Shown here: positions 47,813 to 57,215 of the stretch, piece by piece
How positions within the stretch are numbered: position 1 is the first letter of the stretch
Layout of the letters: each line of letters opens with the position of its first letter
Assembly: GCA_004564215.1 (NCBI GenBank)
Contig: CP024846.1
Coordinates: 3,262,435 to 3,326,434, forward strand
Length of the DNA stretch: 64,000 nt
Reading direction: 5' to 3'
From: Beijerinckiaceae bacterium
GTDB taxonomy: Bacteria > Pseudomonadota > Alphaproteobacteria > Rhizobiales > Beijerinckiaceae
The notes under the pieces: model-generated
Told to the model about the DNA's origin: nothing
What the model saw: only the letters and a program-made list of their open reading frames with translations
The model's database searches: none
Program-made: the position numbers and the translations under genes

Positions 47813-48199
47813 ATGGAAGATCTCATCGCCCGTGTTGCGGCCGCAGCCAGCATTGAACCCGAAACTGCACGGAAAGCCGTCGGTTTTATCCTAGCCTTCC
47901 TTCGCAAGGAGGGGCCGAAAGAAGAAGTGGATGCCTTGTTCGCAGCGGTTCCGGGCTCGGCCGAATTGGCAGATGCGGCGGCTGCGGAGGCAGGCGATGG
48001 CGGCATGCTCGGCAGCTTGATGGGCGCCATGGGCGGCGGCCTGATGGGCCTAGCCGGTCGGCTGACCGGTCTTGGCCTTGGCATGAGCGAAATGCAGACC
48101 ATCGGACGGCAGGTGTTTGCCTTTGCGCGCGAGAAGGCCGGAGACGAGCGCGTGGGCCAGGTGGCCGCGGCTATTCCAGGGCTGGCGCAATTTCTTTGA
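47813..48199 (+). CDS. DUF2267-like helical protein with Gly/Met-rich core
   Basis: A 128-residue protein. The N-terminal MEDLIARVAAAASIEPETARKAVGFILAFL and a final FAREKAGDERVGQVAAAIPGL are amphipathic helices as in DUF2267/DUF2780-like proteins. Between them lies GGMLGSLMGAMGGGLMGLAGRLTGLGLGM, a glycine-methionine-rich hydrophobic segment that could insert into a membrane or self-associate. Function unknown. It is divergent from the HerA-like gene. Confidence 0.72.
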   Translation: MEDLIARVAAAASIEPETARKAVGFILAFLRKEGPKEEVDALFAAVPGSAELADAAAAEAGDGGMLGSLMGAMGGGLMGLAGRLTGLGLGMSEMQTIGRQVFAFAREKAGDERVGQVAAAIPGLAQFL

Positions 48200-48445
48200 T
48201 CCTCAGCCTAATTTCGGCACACCATCTGCGCACAAGGTTTGCATGGATATTAACAGCCAACCAGATTTGTGGCGGGAAAGCGACGCGCCCTATGTCCATG
48301 TCCAACTTACGGATTTTGTCTCATTAGCAGCTGGCCGGCCTCAGGTAAGGCTCTCGGTCAAACTAATTGGCAAGCCGGACGTTAGGCAGGGCGAAGCAAG
48401 GAGCAATGCTGCTTAGGGCAAAGCGCATGATTGGAGACGAGGCGA

Positions 48446-48652
48446 ATGGGTGAACTCATTGCTTTCAAGCCAGCGGCCGACAACGCTCGATTGAAGGCGC
48501 CGCCGATCGACCCCGGCATGATCGTCATTTTCACCGGAATTTGGCATGAGCGACTCAGGGATCAAGCTCCAAAGCCAAAACGGGCTGCCTGTGGTGCCGC
48601 GAAGCGATCCGGCAAGAGCCGTGGCAAGACGGGAACCGATTCGACCAAATAA
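48446..48652 (+). CDS. Small basic hypothetical protein
   Basis: A 68-residue frame starting MGELIAFKPAADNARLKAPP, then a short IVIFTGIWHERL and a Lys/Arg-rich tail KPKRAACGAAKRSGKSRGK. The MGE-I-FKP start is seen in other small rhizobial proteins, but no function is known. It ends 2 bp before the leftward DUF1254 gene stop. A TTG a few codons upstream is possible. Confidence 0.5.
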   Translation: MGELIAFKPAADNARLKAPPIDPGMIVIFTGIWHERLRDQAPKPKRAACGAAKRSGKSRGKTGTDSTK

Positions 48653-48654
48653 GA

Positions 48655-49242
48655 TCAATCCTGTGCGAGGGGCTCGGAGGAGCAGCTCGCCGACTTGATT
48701 CGCGCTTCCGCATCCGCGCGCTCACCGGGATAAGCGGCCAGGGCATTGAGAAAAATGAAGCCCTGCTGCTCCGGCGCAAGCAGCCGCAAATCCTGGGTCG
48801 GATTATCTTCATCGTCGTCGGCCTCGACAACTTCCAGCTGCGCGGGCGTCAAAACGACAACGTCGATCTTGTTTTGTTGTGCCGCAAGGTCCGTCAGCGA
48901 ATAAAATACCTTTCCGTCAGGCGTACGAAACGAGATGGTAAGAAGCCGATTGGCTTCGACACCGGCGTGCAGCCGCAGGGGACCTTGCGCAAGATCGTAA
49001 AGACAAACGGCTTGGACCATCGCCGGATCGGCGAAGGGCATGAATTGCGTTTCCGGGCCCGGAGGCGGCAAAAGCGTCAATTCCCCAGGTTTTGCTAGCT
49101 CATCAAGCCGCGCATATGCCTTCTTGGCTGCGTAACCCGGCAGCGCGAAAATCGCCGCGATGTGGATAATTCCGGCGATGGCTAGGGCCCCGAGCAGCCA
49201 GAGAAGCCCGGCAAGCAAGCGATCGAGCGCGTTCATTCGCAA
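48655..49242 (-). CDS. DUF1254 domain small membrane protein
   Basis: A 195-residue protein with one membrane helix (LAGLLWLLGALAIAGIIHIAAIFALPG). The soluble part QFMPFADPAMVQAVCLYDLAQGPLRL matches the short, membrane-bound DUF1254 type. It overlaps the DUF1214 gene upstream by 10 bp, and both follow PBP1A on the same strand. Function unknown, but the conserved pairing with PBP1A hints at a cell-wall role. Confidence 0.82.
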   Translation of the reverse strand: MRMNALDRLLAGLLWLLGALAIAGIIHIAAIFALPGYAAKKAYARLDELAKPGELTLLPPPGPETQFMPFADPAMVQAVCLYDLAQGPLRLHAGVEANRLLTISFRTPDGKVFYSLTDLAAQQNKIDVVVLTPAQLEVVEADDDEDNPTQDLRLLAPEQQGFIFLNALAAYPGERADAEARIKSASCSSEPLAQD

Positions 49243-49859
49243 CGGCCTCTGACAATCTGCGGCATATCCGCGGCGTCAAGCGCCGTCATGGCGCCGTTGA
49301 GCTCCGAATCGTAGAGATGCAGAACCAGGATGAATTTCGAAGTATCGCCGATCGGCAGCCAATTGCCCGCGCGCGCGTGCCGGGACAGCGCGACCTGGAA
49401 AGCCCCATCACTGCCGCGAAGAATTTCGCTGGACGTAAAGCCATGCCGATCCGCCTTGCTGGCGACCGGGAGGCCGGAGGGGGAGAGCAATGTCAGCGTC
49501 CAAAAACGGGCCCGAGGCATCCGCCCCTGCAAGGTGTAATCGCACTCCGAATACAAGTCCGAGCCCTCGCTATCACGCCGGGCGATAAAGCTGAGACCTT
49601 CCGACACGCTCAAAGGAACTTCGCCCGAATAGGCCAGCATGGCTCGGGTATAGGGGTCGACGTCGGGCGTTCCGCTGCGGGGCCAGCCAGTCCAGGGGCC
49701 GGCCACAATGGCCCCAAAGCCAAGGCCGTTTTCGAGCACAACAAAGGTCAGCAATAGTCCCAGCACAGTCCCAACGACGAGGGCGGACAGAAATTTGCCT
49801 AAGATTGTTCCGCGCGGCCGGTATACAGCTTTCAAATTGATGATCGTGCCAACACTCAT
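49233..49859 (-). CDS. DUF1214 domain membrane protein
   Basis: A 208-residue protein with an N-terminal helix at about residues 21-44 (FLSALVVGTVLGLLLTFVVL) and a C-terminal DUF1214 domain: FWTLTLLSPSGLPVASKADRHGFTS followed by NWLPIGDTSKFILVLHLYD. It overlaps the PBP1A stop by 4 bp (ATGA) and the DUF1254 start by 10 bp, so the three are a translationally coupled unit. Function unknown. Confidence 0.85.
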   Translation of the reverse strand: MSVGTIINLKAVYRPRGTILGKFLSALVVGTVLGLLLTFVVLENGLGFGAIVAGPWTGWPRSGTPDVDPYTRAMLAYSGEVPLSVSEGLSFIARRDSEGSDLYSECDYTLQGRMPRARFWTLTLLSPSGLPVASKADRHGFTSSEILRGSDGAFQVALSRHARAGNWLPIGDTSKFILVLHLYDSELNGAMTALDAADMPQIVRGRCE

Positions 49860-52105
49860 CCGCCGCCTCCGGCGGGAGCCTTGGCCGGGGGCGTGCGCAT
49901 CTCATTGCCGGTTGCGCCGCCGCTGGTTCCATCAGGCGATACTCTTGCGTCGCTTCGCAGCTTTTCCATGTTGGTCATGGTGGCCTCGATCGCGGTGATT
50001 GCCGCCGCCGAGCGCGCCGAGAGACTGGCCGGCCGACGCGGACCCTCGGCAGCTCCAGAGCCTGACGCGGCACTGGGCTGCGCCGCCGCCACCGCGGGAG
50101 CAGGTCGCCCGGGTAAGGGCTTCAATTCAATGCCCTGATGCGCATATTGCATGACTTCATGCCAAGTTCCGGCGGGCAAAGTACCGCCGGTCATTTTCTC
50201 CATGGGCGTATCGTCGTCATTTCCGAACCAAACCGCACCGACATAATTGCCGGTAAAACCGATGAACCAGGCGTCTTTATAACCGTTCGTTGTGCCGGTT
50301 TTTCCGGCGACCTCGATATTGTCGAGTTGCGCGCGTTTCCCGGTGCCGGCCAGGACGACCTGCATGAGCATCGAGTCCATGGTCACGATCGTGTCCGGAT
50401 TAATCACCTGACGTGGCCTCGGCCCGTCGCGGTCATGCCGATAGATGACCTCGCCGCGGCTGTTGGCGATCTCCACCGCACTGTAAGGAGGGACGCGTAA
50501 GCCTCCATTGGCGAAAACACAATAGGCCGATGCCATATCGATCACGGTGACCTCCGCCGCCCCGATCGGCAGGGAGACGGTATCGGTCAAAGGCGTCGTC
50601 AGTCCCATGCGGCGCGCGGTATCGACGATTTTGGCGCGGCCCGCCCTTGGGCTTCCGTCGCCAATCGCGATCGACAATCGGACGGCCACTGTATTCAGCG
50701 ATCGGGCCAAGGCATTGACCAGCGGCAGGGAGCCCGCATAGCTGCCGCCGTAATTGTGCGGACACCAATTGCCGATGCATATCGGGGCGTCGACGACAAT
50801 GGTCGAAGGCTTGAATTTGCCCGTCATCAGCGCTGTCAAATAGACGAAGGGTTTGAACGAAGAACCAGGCTGGCGCAACGCATCGGTGGCGCGATTGAAT
50901 TGGCTTTCGCCGTAGTCGCGTCCGCCAATCATCGCCCGGAGCGCGCCGAGCGGTTCCATGACGACCATGGCAGCTTGTTTCGCGTGATAGGCGGGCCCAT
51001 GTTGACGCAATTGATCCTCGATCGTGGCATCTGCGCGTTTCTGCAGATTGCTGTCGAGGGCGGTGCGCACCGTCAGCACCCGATCCTCGCCGAGCTTATT
51101 CGCCTCGGAGAGTTTCTTCACTTCATCATAAGCATAATCAAGGTACCAGTCCGGATCGACATCCCTGTTGCGGTCGACGGGCGTGGCCGGGTTGCGTAAG
51201 GCCGGGTAGATCTCGCCCTCGGTCAAATAGCCGGCCTCGACCATATTGTTCAGGACGTCGTTGGCGCGCGCGCGGGCGGCGGGCAAATTGATGTGTGGCG
51301 CGAATTTGGTCGGTGCCTTGAAAAGACCGGCGATCATCGCGGCTTCGGCGAGCGAAAGGTCGCGCACGGATTTGCCGAAATAGAATTCAGCCGCAGCCTG
51401 TACGCCGAAAGCGCCGCCACCGAGATAGGCCCTGTCCAGGTAAAGGCGCAGGATCTCGCGTTTTGGCAGCCGGTATTCGAGCCAGATCGCAAGATAGGCT
51501 TCGTTGATTTTGCGCTCCAATGTTCGCTGGTTGGAAAGAAACAGATTCTTTGCCAACTGCTGAGTGATCGAGGAGCCGCCTTGCCGCACCGAATCGGACC
51601 GCGCATTCACGGTGAGGGCGCGCAGCGTGCCAATCACATCGATTCCGAAATGTTCAAAGAAACGCCGGTCTTCCGTGGCAATCACGGCATGGATCAGATT
51701 GTCGGGAAGATCCTGGAACGAAACCTTGTCGTCATGCATGATTCCCCGGCGGCCGACCAATTGCCCGTAACGGTCGAGAAATGTCACCGCAAGGTCGGTC
51801 TTCTTCAGCCAGTTGTCAGACGTGGTTTCGAGGAAGGCGGGCTGTGCGAGCGTGAGCGCGACCATGCCGAGGCCCACTCCTATGGTGAGTGTCTCGCAGG
51901 CGAACTCGTTCAGCACGCGCCGCCAGCCGGCGATATGGAATCGATCCATGAATGCCGAGAAAGACGCATAGCTTGCCCGTGAGCGCTCAAAGCTTGCATG
52001 CAGCGAGGAGTCGACGAAAGCATCGAAGGCGAGCAGGGCCCGCGCTATTTTCTGACGTAGCTGCGACGATCGTGGACCATCGAACAATTTTATGCTCCCT
52101 CGCAA
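49856..52105 (-). CDS. mrcA: Penicillin-binding protein 1A, bifunctional
   Basis: A 749-residue class A PBP. A short cytoplasmic region and membrane helix ([19 protein letters not shown]) are followed by the GT51 glycosyltransferase domain with [14 protein letters not shown] and [17 protein letters not shown]. The transpeptidase domain has [10 protein letters not shown] (SxxK), SLN, and [16 protein letters not shown] (KTG). The C-terminal tail is Pro/Ala-rich. It polymerises and crosslinks peptidoglycan. In many alphaproteobacteria it sits between amiC and prfB; here those are not adjacent. Its 5' end overlaps no other gene. Confidence 0.96.
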   Translation of the reverse strand: MRGSIKLFDGPRSSQLRQKIARALLAFDAFVDSSLHASFERSRASYASFSAFMDRFHIAGWRRVLNEFACETLTIGVGLGMVALTLAQPAFLETTSDNWLKKTDLAVTFLDRYGQLVGRRGIMHDDKVSFQDLPDNLIHAVIATEDRRFFEHFGIDVIGTLRALTVNARSDSVRQGGSSITQQLAKNLFLSNQRTLERKINEAYLAIWLEYRLPKREILRLYLDRAYLGGGAFGVQAAAEFYFGKSVRDLSLAEAAMIAGLFKAPTKFAPHINLPAARARANDVLNNMVEAGYLTEGEIYPALRNPATPVDRNRDVDPDWYLDYAYDEVKKLSEANKLGEDRVLTVRTALDSNLQKRADATIEDQLRQHGPAYHAKQAAMVVMEPLGALRAMIGGRDYGESQFNRATDALRQPGSSFKPFVYLTALMTGKFKPSTIVVDAPICIGNWCPHNYGGSYAGSLPLVNALARSLNTVAVRLSIAIGDGSPRAGRAKIVDTARRMGLTTPLTDTVSLPIGAAEVTVIDMASAYCVFANGGLRVPPYSAVEIANSRGEVIYRHDRDGPRPRQVINPDTIVTMDSMLMQVVLAGTGKRAQLDNIEVAGKTGTTNGYKDAWFIGFTGNYVGAVWFGNDDDTPMEKMTGGTLPAGTWHEVMQYAHQGIELKPLPGRPAPAVAAAQPSAASGSGAAEGPRRPASLSARSAAAITAIEATMTNMEKLRSDARVSPDGTSGGATGNEMRTPPAKAPAGGGG

Positions 52106-52206
52106 GCCGAGGTGGGTGTGATAGGCGGCGGCAGTTTAGCAATCCCCTTGACGATTGCCAGAGGCAAGTGCCAAGTCCGGCGGACATTGAACCTGGGCAC
52201 ATCTCA

Positions 52207-52797
52207 ATGCCGCCACCTCCGCTACGGTTTAGGCCCGACAAATCCGGCGAAAAAGCGCCGGAGGCGCCCTCATGCGTCAAGCAGGAGCTTGCTCAGTCCG
52301 AGCCATTTTGGAAGCAAAAACCACTCGAAGCATTCAGCCGCACTGAATGGGAAAGTCTTTGCGATGGATGCGGTCGCTGTTGCCTTGTCAAATTAGAGGA
52401 CGAAGACACCGGCGAAATTTATTTCACCGACGTCGGCTGCAAGCTTTTAGATGCAAAGACATGCCAATGCACCGATTATGCGCATAGGCGCCGGAAGGTA
52501 AGTGATTGTATTAAACTCACGCCGGACACGGTGCGAAGGCTCAGCTGGCTGCCGCCCTCTTGCGCCTACCGTTTGGTTGCGGAAGGCCGCGATCTGGCCT
52601 GGTGGCATCCGCTGGTTTCGGGCTCGGCAACCAGCGTGCATGAGGCCGGCGTTTCGGTCCGTGGCCGTGTTCAGGGGTCGGAAAAAGACGTCAAACTCAA
52701 GGATTACATAGATCATATCGTGGCCTGGCCCGGCAAAAAGCCGCGGCCTAGTCCCCATGGGAAGTCCGGCTTGCCGAACCAGCCTAAACCCGCCTGA
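52207..52797 (+). CDS. YcgN/UPF0260 family cysteine cluster protein
   Basis: A 196-residue protein started at [10 protein letters not shown] because the upstream frame overlaps mrcA in the opposite direction. The cysteine cluster [14 protein letters not shown] and the later [18 protein letters not shown] and PPSCAYRLV are the UPF0260 signature, which may bind zinc or iron-sulfur. Function is unknown. It is divergent from mrcA with about 100 bp between starts and 40 bp upstream of the oxygenase gene on the same strand. Confidence 0.9.
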   Translation: MPPPPLRFRPDKSGEKAPEAPSCVKQELAQSEPFWKQKPLEAFSRTEWESLCDGCGRCCLVKLEDEDTGEIYFTDVGCKLLDAKTCQCTDYAHRRRKVSDCIKLTPDTVRRLSWLPPSCAYRLVAEGRDLAWWHPLVSGSATSVHEAGVSVRGRVQGSEKDVKLKDYIDHIVAWPGKKPRPSPHGKSGLPNQPKPA

Positions 52798-52837
52798 TTG
52801 GGATTGCCGGAGGCTTGACTAAGCCAGGAGTTTGTAG

Positions 52838-53842
52838 GTGACCGAGACGCCCGTGCTTCCCTGTTTCGATTTGAGCCGGCTCGATCACCCCGGGGCGGAC
52901 CGCTCGCGTTTTTTGGCCGAGCTTCGCGAGACGGCGCATGGGTCCGGCTTCTTCTATTTGATGGGCCACGGCATCCCGGACCAACAGTGCGAAGAGATTC
53001 GCGCTGTCGCCCGCAAATTTTTTGCGCTCCCGGACGCAGACAAGCTCGCCGTCGAGATGATCCATTCACCGCATTTTCGGGGCTACACCAGAGCTGGGCG
53101 GGAGTTGACGCGGGGGCGCCCGGATTGGCGCGAGCAATTCGACATCAACAGTGAGCGGCCATTGACCTGGCAGCTGGGCGAGCCCGCCTGGAAGCGGCTA
53201 CAAGGTCCCAATCAATGGCCCCCGTCATTGCCGGAGCTTCGCGCGGCGTTGCTCGACTGGCAGTCTGCTGCGACCCATGTCGCCGTCAGACTGCTACGCG
53301 CTTTCGCCGAGTCGCTCGGGCAAAATCCTGACTTCTTTGAGCCGATTTATCGTGACGCGCCGAACCAGCACATTAAGATCATTCGTTATCCGGGCAGCGA
53401 TTCGCGGGATAGCGGGCAGGGCGTGGGCGCCCACAAGGACAGCGGCTTTCTTACCCTAGTGCTGCAAGATGCCCAGGAAGGATTGGAGATCGAGACGCAA
53501 GACGGACGCTGGCTAAAGGTAGAACCACGCGAAAATAGTTTTGTCGTCAATATCGGTGAACTTCTGGAGCTTGCCACGAACGGCTATTTGCGGGCAACGG
53601 TACATCGCGTCGTTGCGCCGCCCTGTGGCAGCGAACGGCTGTCGGTTGCCTTCTTTCTCGGTGCTCAGCTTGATGCCACCGTGCCTTTGCTCAGTCTTCC
53701 TGCCGCCCTCGCCGCAGAAGCACACGGGCCGGCAACCGACCCCGACAATCCGCTCTTCCAGCACGTGGGAACAAATTATTTGAAGGGCAGATTGCGTTCG
53801 CATCCAGATGTGGCAAAACGCCACTATTCGGGCTTTGAATAA
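52838..53842 (+). CDS. Isopenicillin-N-synthase-like 2OG-Fe(II) oxygenase
   Basis: A 334-residue non-haem iron oxygenase. The N-terminal DIOX_N domain reads PCFDLSRLDHPGADR and HGSGFFYLMGHGIPD. The iron ligands are His and Asp in GAHKDSGFLTL and the distal His in ATVHRVVAPP; the 2OG arginine is in SERLSVAFFLGA. Members in alphaproteobacteria act on varied small molecules, so a substrate is not named. It starts with GTG and lies 40 bp after the YcgN-like gene. Confidence 0.9.
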   Translation: MTETPVLPCFDLSRLDHPGADRSRFLAELRETAHGSGFFYLMGHGIPDQQCEEIRAVARKFFALPDADKLAVEMIHSPHFRGYTRAGRELTRGRPDWREQFDINSERPLTWQLGEPAWKRLQGPNQWPPSLPELRAALLDWQSAATHVAVRLLRAFAESLGQNPDFFEPIYRDAPNQHIKIIRYPGSDSRDSGQGVGAHKDSGFLTLVLQDAQEGLEIETQDGRWLKVEPRENSFVVNIGELLELATNGYLRATVHRVVAPPCGSERLSVAFFLGAQLDATVPLLSLPAALAAEAHGPATDPDNPLFQHVGTNYLKGRLRSHPDVAKRHYSGFE

Positions 53843-54162
53843 CAAATGCCCGAGTGAATGGCCAGGATGCCGATCGCCCAGGCCAAAATAAAGGCTGTCC
53901 GGCGGCATATCGACCGAGACCTTAGCTTAGCATTAAGCATCGATGGCTGCCAACTGGCCTTTAGGCTGTGACAGACAGGCCAGTTTTTTGGCCCGGGACT
54001 GGTCAACGCAAGCATGGCGCTTTAGATTTATTACAAAGCGGATCCGCTCAGGCGGATTTCCGCCATATCGGCCAACTACCGAATGGTGTGGACCAGGAAC
54101 GGCTTGCCGCCGTGGCAAAAGTCTAGCTGGAGTCTCGGCTTGATCCGCGAGGGGGAATTCAA
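53843..54162. other. Intergenic region between the oxygenase and GT2 genes
   Basis: About 320 bp without a supported gene. It contains an intrinsic terminator at 53952-53989 and, before 54163, a GAGGGGG RBS. The frames here have no motifs. Confidence 0.5.
53952..53989 (+). terminator. Rho-independent terminator after the oxygenase gene
   Basis: AACTGGCCT and AGGCCAGTT form a 9-bp stem around a 16-nt loop, followed by a T6 run. It lies 110 bp after the oxygenase stop and points rightward, so it should end that operon. Confidence 0.85.
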
Positions 54163-55392
54163 GTGGATAAGGAAACGGGGGAAGGTTTTCTTTTGCGCGA
54201 AAGGATCGCCGAATCCTCGCGCACGGGAAGGGGTGTTTCCAGCCGAGAGTTTAGCGAGGCGAAGAAAATCCTTCGCCTGCCTTTGGTCAGCGTCATTGTC
54301 GTAAACTATAACTATGGCCGGTTTCTCCGCGCCGCGGTCGATTCCATATTCGGCCAGACCTATGCGAATATCGAATGCATCATCGTCGATAATGCTTCGA
54401 CCGATGAAAGTGCCGACGTTCTCGTTGGGATCGAGGCGCGTTACCCCAACGCCAAGATCATTCGCCGCGCCGAAAACGGCGGCCAAACGCCGGCGGCGCT
54501 CGACGGGTTCGCAGCGTCGTCCGGCCCTTATGTCATCTTCGTCGATGCCGATGATCTCTTGCTCCCGGCCTGCGTCGCGACCCATGTCTTCGTGCATCTC
54601 TCGCTGCGCGTTCACGTCGGCTTTACCTCAGGGGACATGCTCCAGGTATCGGGCGACCAGGTGGTCTTGGGAACCGAAAATGCTTTCAACCGAATCTTGC
54701 AAACCCGCAGCGGGATCAAGCGACGCGCGGTCCGGCCTTATAAACACAGTCTTGGGGAGACTTGGCCGTCCGAGAGTTTCGACCGAGGCATTCTTACAAA
54801 AATTCGATTCGTGAAGCCGACCAAGGAATGGGTTTGGTCTCCGACGTCTGGCAATTGTTTTCGCCGCGACGCACTATGCCTTTTCAGCGACAATCCGGCG
54901 TTGCGCGACTTGCGGACCGGCACCGACCTCTATTTTTGTCTTGGGATCAACGGCGTCAGCGGCAGTGTCCTGATCGACGAGGCGGTCGCCGTCTATCGTC
55001 TGCATGGCAGCAACATTTATTCGCAACGGCCCCAGTTGAATAAGGTTCTTTGCTATGAGCAGGGCGGGGCTGGCGACAGCAACGCGCAGGCTAGAGCGGT
55101 TCTGATCGATCATTTGGTGGAACAGGCCGGGCGATTCGTCGGACGCGGCTGGTTTTGGCTAAATTATTTCCTGCTTCTGTGGCGACTGGATTGTGCGGAT
55201 CCGGATCCACGTGCGCCATCCTGGGCGCAAAGATCACGTCTGGCCACCGCTCTCGTAAGTCATTTCGACGTGATCACGCCGCTCTTCGGAGCAAGGTTTA
55301 TCAAGGCGTGGTTGGCTCTACGCTTCGTGCCTTTGAAGGTGATTTCGCGTCTGGGGAAAAATCCCAAGGAGCCATTTATCCGGATGCCCTGA
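54163..55392 (+). CDS. Glycosyltransferase family 2
   Basis: A 409-residue GT-A enzyme from a GTG start with a GAGGGGG RBS. The core reads VSVIVVNYNYGRFLRAAVDSIF, IIVDNASTDESADVL and the metal-binding VIFVDADDLLLP. A C-terminal extension of about 200 residues follows and lacks strong membrane helices. Donor and acceptor are unknown. It is followed 191 bp later by a fatty-acid hydroxylase on the same strand, a context that suggests lipid or envelope glycan modification, but this is inference. Confidence 0.9.
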   Translation: MDKETGEGFLLRERIAESSRTGRGVSSREFSEAKKILRLPLVSVIVVNYNYGRFLRAAVDSIFGQTYANIECIIVDNASTDESADVLVGIEARYPNAKIIRRAENGGQTPAALDGFAASSGPYVIFVDADDLLLPACVATHVFVHLSLRVHVGFTSGDMLQVSGDQVVLGTENAFNRILQTRSGIKRRAVRPYKHSLGETWPSESFDRGILTKIRFVKPTKEWVWSPTSGNCFRRDALCLFSDNPALRDLRTGTDLYFCLGINGVSGSVLIDEAVAVYRLHGSNIYSQRPQLNKVLCYEQGGAGDSNAQARAVLIDHLVEQAGRFVGRGWFWLNYFLLLWRLDCADPDPRAPSWAQRSRLATALVSHFDVITPLFGARFIKAWLALRFVPLKVISRLGKNPKEPFIRMP

Positions 55393-55583
55393 ACGACTCC
55401 CGTGGCCTCGGGGGGACTAATGGGGTCCGGGTGTCACCTTTTGTCAAAAAAATTGAGTTGTATCAATTTGCCCGATGCTCCTTTGTCGTTGCATAAGTCC
55501 TCTGCTGCCGACGGGGATTCGCGGCGTTGCTCCGCGAAACATAGATCGAGGCACGCATCCAGGCGCAAAAGGACAGTACTGAC

Positions 55584-56426
55584 GTGGGCTCGGATCTCCC
55601 TTGGTGGCTTCCACTTTCGGTTCTGGTATGGGCGGCTCAAATGGCCGTCTTTCATGGTGTCGGTCTGTTTTTCGAGTGGAACGACAGAACCGGGGCGCTG
55701 TCTGCTTTCAAGGTGCGCGACGTTGAACGGTTGAGCTACCGACAATTATTGCCCCGGGTTCTTACCAATCAGGTCTTCATTTTGCTTCCGGCGATGGTCG
55801 CCCTGCAATATTCCGGGCTGGCGTTCACCGGGGCGGCCCATCTCAGTCTTTTCCATTTTCTTTTTGCGATGGTGCTCATGGGGATCGGGCACGACATCGT
55901 GCAATATGTTTTCCACCGTTTTGTTCTGCACAGGCCAAGTCTGATCCGCAAACTTGGGCATAGCGTGCATCATTCGACGGGCGCCAGCAGAAGCATAAGC
56001 GCCTGTTATATGAGTCCGGCGGATTTCTTCCTTGAGATCGTTCTGCCTTATCTGATTCCGCTGACGCTTGTCGGCGCCGGCGCCGATGTTGCCTTTCACA
56101 TCACCGTCGCGAGCCTTGGGGCCTTCGGCGGACTTTACGAACATTCCGGCTATGATTTTTCGGTCCGTCTGAAACGGGATGGATCAAACTCCAGACTTCA
56201 GCCGACCGCTTGGCTTGCCGCTCTGTTGACGAGCAAAGCCCATGGCGAGCATCACCGCCGCAGCGATGTCAGCTTCAGCGATGGGTTCGGCTCTCCGGGG
56301 ATCTGCGACACGATCTTCAAGACCCGTTGGGACCTCGTCGAGGCCGCCAGCAAAGCCATGCCTCAGGCAATCAGGGACGAGCAAACCGCCGCGCGCCGGA
56401 GAGCCAGGCGAAGCCGACTCTCGTAA
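55584..56426 (+). CDS. Sterol desaturase/fatty acid hydroxylase superfamily protein
   Basis: A 280-residue integral membrane di-iron enzyme from a GTG start after an AGGACAG RBS. The histidine boxes are HRFVLH (residues 111-116), HSVHH (126-130) and HGEHHRRSD near residue 220, the eight-histidine pattern of this superfamily. Several membrane helices flank them. It should hydroxylate or desaturate an acyl chain or sterol/hopanoid-like lipid; the precise substrate is unknown. It ends 11 bp before the composite palindromic repeat. Confidence 0.88.
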   Translation: MGSDLPWWLPLSVLVWAAQMAVFHGVGLFFEWNDRTGALSAFKVRDVERLSYRQLLPRVLTNQVFILLPAMVALQYSGLAFTGAAHLSLFHFLFAMVLMGIGHDIVQYVFHRFVLHRPSLIRKLGHSVHHSTGASRSISACYMSPADFFLEIVLPYLIPLTLVGAGADVAFHITVASLGAFGGLYEHSGYDFSVRLKRDGSNSRLQPTAWLAALLTSKAHGEHHRRSDVSFSDGFGSPGICDTIFKTRWDLVEAASKAMPQAIRDEQTAARRRARRSRLS

Positions 56427-56436
56427 CACTCCGGCG

Positions 56437-56667
56437 CTAGAGCGCTTCCCGATCAGATGGAATCATCTGATCGAAAAGGAATCGCTCACGTTCAACGAGT
56501 TGGAGCATGTTCTGATCGAAAAAGTCGGTCAACTTTTTCGGAACATGCTCTTGAGCGGGATGAGGAAAAGTGGGGACCGGTTTTCCGCCAGCATCCCGCT
56601 CTAAAATTTTGGAATCGATCACGTTCATGATTTTGGAATGAGTCAATCCAAAATCATCGTGATCTAG
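56437..56667. repeat. Composite palindromic repeat, copy 2 plus two further hairpins
   Basis: The first 115 bp (56437-56551) match the repeat at 4193-4307 with two mismatches. A second module follows: GAGCGGGATG and CATCCCGCTC with inner AAAAGTGGGGACCGGTTTTCC, which folds as a long hairpin. A third module (about 56615-56665) has GATCACG and CGTGATC with ATGATTTTGGA/TCCAAAATCAT. The three are separate palindromes in a row. It fills the gap between the hydroxylase and the leftward monooxygenase. Confidence 0.85.
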
Positions 56668-56679
56668 TTGGGACTTCGC

Positions 56680-57009
56680 CTAGGCCGGCGAATGTGTGGA
56701 TTCGATGGTCTGGATGACTTCGAAACCTTCAAATTCGGGGGCCCCTAGAGTCATCGGCTTGCGTTCGCCCGCTTGTCGATGGGCGGCGCGAAATTGTTCG
56801 GACTTGGTCCAGGCGATAAAATCTTCCTGCGACGCCCAGATTGTGTGGGACGAATAAAGTATATGGTCCTCGCGTTCGGGCCCACGCAGCAGGTGGAATA
56901 CGCAAAAGCCCTTGATCTCATCGAGATGCGACTGGCGCGTCGCCCACACTTCCTCGAAGGCTTTGCATTCCTCCTTGAGGACCTTAAAACGGTTCATGGC
57001 GATGAACAT
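56680..57009 (-). CDS. IsdG/antibiotic-biosynthesis-monooxygenase family protein
   Basis: A 109-residue ABM-fold protein. The three residues of IsdG-type haem-degrading enzymes are all present at the expected places: Asn6 (MNRFKV), Trp67 (FIAWTKS) and His77 (FRAAHRQ). Length and motif order match IsdG-like non-canonical haem oxygenases rather than general ABM enzymes. It could release iron from haem. No haem-uptake gene is adjacent. The strand is opposite to the hydroxylase, and the start is the ATG of MFIAMNRF. Confidence 0.85.
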   Translation of the reverse strand: MFIAMNRFKVLKEECKAFEEVWATRQSHLDEIKGFCVFHLLRGPEREDHILYSSHTIWASQEDFIAWTKSEQFRAAHRQAGERKPMTLGAPEFEGFEVIQTIESTHSPA

Positions 57010-57215
57010 TTCGACTTCTCCGGGATGGGTGCGACCGCGCGTGTTGCTTAACTATATCAATTTCCGGTTGGGTGCAGCAAACTTGGAACGACGTTAAGCC
57101 CGATTACGCGCGGTGAAACGAGCAAAGCGGACCGATTTGGCGGAGAATTTGATGCGACAAGCTTTGGCGATCTTCCTGGGCGCCGTCGCTGCAATAGGGG
57201 GTACGATCATTCGCC

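Noticed and set aside
48243..48416. 57-codon rightward frame starting MDINSQPDLWRES
   Set aside because: No convincing RBS or conserved pattern; could be chance in the gap.
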